Below, one piece after another: positions 7,501 to 10,564 of a stretch of 10,564 bases of DNA; positions within the stretch are counted from its first letter, which is position 1, and every line of letters begins with the position of its first letter. The notes beneath the pieces were generated by a model. The model was not told where the DNA came from. It did not search any database and saw only the letters and a program-made list of their open reading frames with translations. Both the position numbers and the translations under genes were made by a program. This DNA is from JAYWAM01 sp043782425 (GTDB lineage: Bacteria > Pseudomonadota > Gammaproteobacteria > Burkholderiales > Usitatibacteraceae), in NCBI GenBank assembly GCA_043782425.1, contig JAYWAM010000281.1:1-10564 (forward strand), written 5' to 3'.

Positions 7501-8072
7501 GCGAGCCATTCTTCGATTTCATAGGGGAGTTGCACCTCGACAGGCGGCGCGGGAAGCCGCGTGCTGGCGGCGCGATGGTGCGTTTTAATAGGCGCTACTG
7601 GGGGCGTCAAAGTGAAAGTCGGGGTGTGGGGTGTCGCAGACGATACGCGCGCCACCTCATCGGACTCAAGCGCCGCCAGCAATGCCGCCACGATATGCTT
7701 GCAGTTGTAGCCGACCGGGCAAGAGCAATCACCATCGACCGTGACTATATCGCCTTCGTCTATCAAATCGATAGTCTGCTCATACACGCCTCTACCGGAA
7801 CCGGAAACATTGGCTTCGAGTGTGGCGCTGCCGTTAGCGCGCCCAGCCCATCTGGTGAACACCACCTTGCCGCGCTTCCAGTAGTCGTGCCCGCGCGACT
7901 CGTCGCCAGCGGTAAAGTTGTCAGTGAGGTTAGCCCAGGAAAGGTTCAAGTTGTCATGCCGTGTAGATGTGTAACCGAATATTATCGCCGATATTTGGCG
8001 CAGTTTGATGAGCCACGCGGTTAACCGGGTGCGATTCAAACTGATGTGGAGTAAGTCTACCGCACCGTCCAT
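4545..8072 (-). CDS. SWIM zinc-finger SNF2-family helicase-like ATPase
   Basis: A 1175-residue SF2 ATPase of the SNF2/RapA-like class, expected to translocate on nucleic acid using ATP. An N-terminal SWIM zinc motif has Cys116, Cys118, Cys124 and His126 (CSCP...CKH). Residues about 130-700 are poorly recognisable. The ATPase core follows: motif I GILADDKGLGKTVQ (731-744), DEAQ box (833-836), motif III LTGTPLENHLGELWSLFNFL (859-878), the C-terminal RecA lobe with motif V (SLKAGGTGLTLTAAD, 1078-1092) and motif VI (ATDRAHRIGQ, 1109-1118). Motif I has Lys where the family usually has Met (DDMGLGKT). The start is uncertain. ATG 8072 has no clear ribosome site, and the first 40 residues look unlike the family; TTG at 7949 (residue 42, before NLSWANLTDNF) is an alternative. 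It overlaps the downstream efflux gene by 4 bp. The biological role is unknown: transcription recycling, repair and defence are all possible for such proteins. Confidence 0.9.
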   Translation of the reverse strand: MDGAVDLLHISLNRTRLTAWLIKLRQISAIIFGYTSTRHDNLNLSWANLTDNFTAGDESRGHDYWKRGKVVFTRWAGRANGSATLEANVSGSGRGVYEQTIDLIDEGDIVTVDGDCSCPVGYNCKHIVAALLAALESDEVARVSSATPHTPTFTLTPPVAPIKTHHRAASTRLPAPPVEVQLPYEIEEWLARLARARVAKSDTYAAGVNQRLLYIFEARRHLGEAPIVLCVKRARVLKSGAYNSVADYHNTDAMHNPPGFVLAIDQEILVALALTEKNRYDMRFALSGAAHGETLKRILSTGRCHYLTADSPPLQLGAPRAAQFEWTVRADGARAPLLSADPPLSAVISCAPPWYIDAQRSECGPLETGLLPSVAAVLVSAPMLPAKLVERVSREMTTRSLHTVVTPPQPIEETTLSDYRPTPILALTSHQFDTLERRTWKTTTHLVEIARLQYDYLGEKIAGQNPSEITRYADGKITRVVRNTQVEKETRKQLRELGFEVIEKTRLRGVNAAVQGGFVPLDADAEAAWMRFVQDQAPLLRERGWRVEMAPGFRFNIAAVDDWYGEVEESDSQWFNLEVGIEVEGERVSLIPILIKLIRTAPREWSPEALARRGDESPLLVPLPDGRQAALPLARVRAILLTLHELIMRDEITGNRLRLPALDAGRLADLEHALKLRWMGGERLRALGEKLAGFTGIAPVATPRGLKTHLRGYQSEGLAWLQFLREYELAGILADDKGLGKTVQALAHILIEKEAGRLDCPALVVAPTSMMSVWKSEATRFAPALKVLVSHGSKRKEGFEHIARHDLVVTTYALLRLDEEELKKHAYHIIVLDEAQNIKNAKTKAAAIAAQLKARHRLCLTGTPLENHLGELWSLFNFLLPGFLGDERVFRARYRTPIEKEGDSVRRDFLARRVKPFLLRRTKEKVAGELPPKTEITRSVELGGAQADLYETVRAAMDKRVREEIAVRGLARSHIIVLDALLKLRQICCDPRLVKALGTAKKPVPSAKLELLMEMLEELLDEGRSILLFSQFTSMLTLIEAELNVRKFGYVKLTGETRDRETPVKKFQNGEVKLFLISLKAGGTGLTLTAADTVIHYDPWWNPAVEAQATDRAHRIGQDKPVFVYKLIAKSTVEEKIIKLQGSKAALASGILAGEGAAASALSAEDLKALFEPLT

Positions 8073-8102
8073 TTACTGAAAGCAAAGAAAAAACTGCGGC
8101 GC

Positions 8103-8122
8103 GTAGGGCGGACCTGTCCGCC
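8103..8122 (+). repeat. REP-like unit with a different stem
   Basis: GTAG is followed by the perfect palindrome GGCGGAC-CT-GTCCGCC. This has exactly the architecture of the 3219 unit (4-base head, 7-bp stem, 2-base loop, 7-bp stem), but the stem sequence differs. It lies singly in the divergent gap between the helicase gene and waaC, about 30 bp upstream of the annotated helicase ATG. On the minus strand a TTTTTT run occurs 13 bases after the hairpin, too far for a standard intrinsic terminator. Confidence 0.75.
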
Positions 8123-8164
8123 AAACCTCCAGCGCCTCTGTGCAAGATGCAGACTTGTAGATGG

Positions 8165-8186
8165 GTTGATTGTGTTATCCATCAAC
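8165..8186. promoter_or_regulatory. Short inverted repeat in the waaC/helicase divergent gap
   Basis: GTTGAT (8165-8170) and ATCAAC (8181-8186) form a 6-bp dyad around a 10-base spacer. Dyads of this size and spacing in divergent promoter regions can be operators for dimeric regulators. No regulator gene is nearby and no paired -35/-10 elements are recognisable around it. The dyad could be chance. Confidence 0.25.
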
Positions 8187-8202
8187 AGTCTGCAAAGCAA
8201 GT

Positions 8203-8222
8203 AGCCGCAAACGGCTTTTGTT
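8203..8222 (+). terminator. Weak hairpin with short T-rich tail upstream of waaC
   Basis: AGCCG (8203-8207), loop CAAA, CGGCT (8212-8216), then TTTGTT. The stem is only 5 bp and the T tract is broken by G. It resembles a weak intrinsic terminator or an attenuator-like hairpin for transcription entering waaC. No transcript source upstream on the plus strand is evident, so the role is uncertain. The preceding bases GTAG (8201-8204) also echo the REP head, but the palindrome is much shorter. Confidence 0.3.
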
Positions 8223-8271
8223 CTAGCTCTTAAAAACAGTCATGCGAACGCTTGGCACGTTAAAATGCGTC

Positions 8272-9237
8272 ATGCCACGCATTCTCCTGGTCAAAACCTC
8301 CTCTCTCGGTGATGTGATTCACAATCTGCCGGTGGTATCTGACATTCATGCGCATCTGCCTGGCAGTGTCATTGACTGGGTTTGTGAGACGCCTTACACA
8401 GACTTGGTGGCTTTGCATCGGGGTGTGCGCCGCGCTTTGCCAATCAGTTTGCGGCGTCTTAAGAAAAACCTTTTCTCGGCTGACGCATGGCGCGAATTCT
8501 TGGAGAACAAGCGCGACATAGGCCGCGAGCGCTACGATTTTGTCATTGATACCCAGGGGCTTATCAAGAGTGCGGGGATCACGGTTTGCGCGCAGGGCTT
8601 ACGTGTCGGTTATGCCTGGGACAGCGCGCGCGAAGCGTTGGCGAGCTGCTTTTACCAACGCCGCTACAGCGTGGCGAAAAACCAGCATGCGGTGATGCGC
8701 AATCGTCAGCTTGTCGCGCAGGCGCTGGGCTATAGCATTGCTGACGAGGTTGATTATGGTTTGCGTCTCAGTAAAGTCACGCTGCCGTGGCTACAGACAG
8801 CGCGTTATGCGGTGTTCCTGCACGCCACCAGCCGCGCCGACAAGCTGTGGCCTGACAACGATTGGGTGGTGCTCGGTCGGCGCTTGGGTGCACAAGGTTT
8901 ACGCATTGTCTTGCCGTGGGGAACGCAGGCGGAAAAACACGCCAGTGAGCATCTTGCTGTTTTGATACCCGAGGCGCTTGTCGCACCTGGCCTGACGCTT
9001 ATTGATGCCGCCCATTTGCTCTCGGGCGCCGCGCTGGTGGTCGGCGTGGACACGGGGCTGGCGCATCTAGCCGTGGCGTTCGGCACGCCGACCATCGGCA
9101 TCTATTGCGCTACCCGACCGCAACTTACGGGGCTGTTTGGCGTAAACAACGCGGTCAATCTGGGCGGCGCAGGGATTGCGTCCGACGTGGATAGCGTTTG
9201 GCAGAGAGCGCAAAGAATGCTGGACGGGCGGACATGA
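8272..9237 (+). CDS. waaC: Lipopolysaccharide heptosyltransferase I
   Basis: A 321-residue GT9-family enzyme acting on the cytoplasmic face of the inner membrane. It transfers the first L-glycero-D-manno-heptose from ADP-heptose to Kdo of the LPS inner core. The N-terminus MPRILLVKTSSLGDVIHNLP is typical of WaaC, with the catalytic-type Asp14 in SSLGD. The acceptor/donor segment includes KLWP (191-194), and the ADP-heptose-binding signature GVDTGLAHLAVAFGTPT occurs at 258-274. ATG 8272 is preferred to the in-frame ATG 8242 because the extra ten residues are absent from the family pattern. Neither has a clear Shine-Dalgarno. A TAAAAT at 8261-8266 could be a -10 but would give an almost leaderless message. 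The gene overlaps waaA by ATGA. Confidence 0.92.
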   Translation: MPRILLVKTSSLGDVIHNLPVVSDIHAHLPGSVIDWVCETPYTDLVALHRGVRRALPISLRRLKKNLFSADAWREFLENKRDIGRERYDFVIDTQGLIKSAGITVCAQGLRVGYAWDSAREALASCFYQRRYSVAKNQHAVMRNRQLVAQALGYSIADEVDYGLRLSKVTLPWLQTARYAVFLHATSRADKLWPDNDWVVLGRRLGAQGLRIVLPWGTQAEKHASEHLAVLIPEALVAPGLTLIDAAHLLSGAALVVGVDTGLAHLAVAFGTPTIGIYCATRPQLTGLFGVNNAVNLGGAGIASDVDSVWQRAQRMLDGRT

Positions 9238-10547
9238 CTTTGGTGCGCTTTCTTTACACGGTCGTGCTATTTTTTGCGTTGCCGTTCATTGCATTGCGTT
9301 TGTTGTTGCGTGCTCTCAGGCAGCCCGCTTATATGCGCCATGTGGGAGAGCGCTTTGGCTGGTATGGTTTCAAAGTGAAACAGCCGGTGATCTGGCTGCA
9401 CGCCGTCTCGGTAGGCGAAACGCGCGCTGCACAGCCGTTGGTTGATGCACTGCTCAACAAGTATCCTCATCATCAAATATTGATGACTTACATGACGCCG
9501 ACGGGACGCGCAACCGGCGAAAGCGTGTTTCGTGACCGGGCCGAGCGCGTTTTGCACGCCTATCTTCCTTATGATTATCCATTTTGCGTGACGCGCTTTC
9601 TCGAGCATTTCCGCCCACGTATCGGCCTCATTATGGAAACCGAGTTGTGGTTCAACCTGCTTGCCGCCTGCGCGGCGCGCGCCACGCCCACGCTGCTGAT
9701 AAACGGTCGCCTGTCAGAGAAGTCTGCGCGCGGTTATCAACGCATTGCGCGCCTGGCGCGCGAAGCGCTGCAATCGATGGCGGTGGTGACGGCGCAGAGC
9801 GAGGCCGATGGCGCACGCTTTCGCGCGCTGGGCGCGCCGCGTGTCGCGGTGTGCGGCAATATCAAGTTCGACATTTCTCCAGATCGTGTGCTCGCTGAAG
9901 CCGGCAGGGCTTGGCGCGCGGCCTTACCTCAGACGCAGCGCGTGCTGTTCGCCGCCAATACGCGCCAGGAAGAAGAAGCGTTGATCCTGGATGCGTGGTG
10001 CGCCATTGCGGAAGTTCACCGTGCAAATCTGCTGCTGGTCATGGCGCCACGCCACCCGCAACGTTTCAATGAAGTCGCGGCGCTCATCGAAAAGTCCGGC
10101 CTGAAGCTGGCGCGGCGCAGCATGAACCAGTTGCCGTCCCCTGACACGCAGATTTGGCTGGGGGATTCTATGGGCGAGATGGCTGCATATTACGCATTGT
10201 GCGACGTGGCGTTTGTAGGCGGCAGTCTGCTGCCGCTAGGCGGACACAACCTGATAGAGGCGTGCGCACTGGGGAAGCCGGTGTTTATCGGCCCACACAC
10301 TTTTAACTTTTCCGAGGCGGCGCAAATGGCGCTTGCGTGCGGTGCGGCGCAGCGGGTTGAGAGCGCGAGCGCGCTTATGCAGCAGGCGCTTTCATTGCTT
10401 AAGGATGAGGCGCAATTTAAGCAAAGAAGCGCGGCGGCCGCGCGTTTTGCTGAAGAACATCGCGGTGCGACGCAAAGGGTAATGGCGTTGATTGAGCCGC
10501 TGTTGGGAACTTCTTCTGCTGACCAAAGCGGCCCTACGATTCTGTAG
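9234..10547 (+). CDS. waaA: 3-deoxy-D-manno-octulosonic acid (Kdo) transferase
   Basis: A 437-residue GT30 enzyme anchored in the inner membrane by an N-terminal helix (residues about 4-26). It transfers Kdo from CMP-Kdo to lipid A precursor, supplying the acceptor for WaaC. Features seen: HAVSVGE (56-62) with Glu62 as the expected general base, METELWFN (134-141), VCGNIKFD (206-213), APRHPQR (271-277), and the CMP-binding region GGSLLPLGGHNLIEACALGKPV (329-350). The segment usually written THEGEE reads TRQEEE (243-248), a mild deviation. ATG 9234 overlaps the waaC TGA as ATGA; GGGCGG upstream may act as ribosome site. An in-frame TTG at 9198 lies inside waaC and is not needed. The C-terminal 13 residues (after EPLL) look like an appended tail, and the stop codon lies inside a REP unit. 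Whether it adds one or more Kdo residues cannot be told. Confidence 0.93.
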   Translation: MTLVRFLYTVVLFFALPFIALRLLLRALRQPAYMRHVGERFGWYGFKVKQPVIWLHAVSVGETRAAQPLVDALLNKYPHHQILMTYMTPTGRATGESVFRDRAERVLHAYLPYDYPFCVTRFLEHFRPRIGLIMETELWFNLLAACAARATPTLLINGRLSEKSARGYQRIARLAREALQSMAVVTAQSEADGARFRALGAPRVAVCGNIKFDISPDRVLAEAGRAWRAALPQTQRVLFAANTRQEEEALILDAWCAIAEVHRANLLLVMAPRHPQRFNEVAALIEKSGLKLARRSMNQLPSPDTQIWLGDSMGEMAAYYALCDVAFVGGSLLPLGGHNLIEACALGKPVFIGPHTFNFSEAAQMALACGAAQRVESASALMQQALSLLKDEAQFKQRSAAAARFAEEHRGATQRVMALIEPLLGTSSADQSGPTIL

Positions 10548-10563
10548 GGTGCGCTTGCGCACC
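10544..10563 (+). repeat. REP unit overlapping the waaA stop codon
   Basis: The 20 bases are identical to 3219-3238: GTAG + GGTGCGC-TT-GCGCACC. The TAG of the GTAG head (10545-10547) is the waaA stop codon. Upstream, CCCTAC (10532-10537) pairs with GTAGGG (10544-10549) across a 6-base loop, so a remnant of a second inverted unit may lie inside the gene's 3' end. The window ends one base after this unit, so a downstream inverted partner, as at 3248, cannot be seen. Confidence 0.85.
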
Positions 10564-10564
10564 A

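Noticed and set aside
4545..8072. Phage-defence system built around the SNF2 protein
   Set aside because: SNF2 helicases occur in some defence systems, but no nuclease, methyltransferase or other defence partner is adjacent, only an efflux pump and LPS genes.
8242..8271. Upstream ATG for waaC
   Set aside because: It adds ten residues not expected in heptosyltransferase I and has no ribosome site; MPRILLVKTSSLGD is the usual beginning.
9198..9233. Upstream TTG for waaA
   Set aside because: The ATGA overlap at 9234 is a standard coupled start and gives the membrane anchor directly.

Overview
The window looks like ordinary chromosome from a Gram-negative betaproteobacterium. This placement is inferred from three things: a lipopolysaccharide core pair (waaC-waaA), the style of the rRNA leader and of the proteins, and a moderately GC-rich composition. 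A Nitrosomonadales or Gallionella-like lineage seems plausible but cannot be proven from the sequence alone. No phage, integrase, transposase, CRISPR array or tRNA was seen.

Layout from left to right. Positions 1-166 on the minus strand hold a strong stable-RNA promoter followed by a boxA/boxC-type leader. An rRNA operon therefore appears to run leftward out of the window, with its 16S gene just off the edge. Back to back with it, tyrS (tyrosyl-tRNA synthetase) starts only about 36 bp from the rRNA -35 element. It is followed on the plus strand by a small single-domain rhodanese and an MFS transporter, which sit close together and are probably co-transcribed. In the gap between this MFS gene and the convergent next gene lies a perfect 20-bp inverted pair of GTAG-headed palindromes of the REP/BIME type. 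On the minus strand, a 1175-residue SWIM/SNF2 helicase-like ATPase and a Bcr/CflA-type drug efflux transporter overlap by 4 bp and form an operon. A divergent intergenic region of about 200 bp carries a second REP-like unit with a different stem. It leads into waaC (heptosyltransferase I) and waaA (Kdo transferase), overlapping by ATGA. The waaA stop codon lies inside another REP unit, which is cut by the window end.

How the genes fit together: tyrS and the rRNA operon both serve translation and share a promoter region. waaC and waaA build the inner core of LPS (Kdo onto lipid A, then the first heptose). The two MFS proteins are inner-membrane transporters with unknown or only class-level substrates. 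The SNF2 protein is a nucleic-acid-dependent ATPase of unknown role.

The most interesting signal is the set of GTAG-plus-palindrome repeats. They have identical 4+7+2+7 architecture but at least two different stem sequences, and one copy supplies the waaA stop codon. No clearly new multi-gene system was found.
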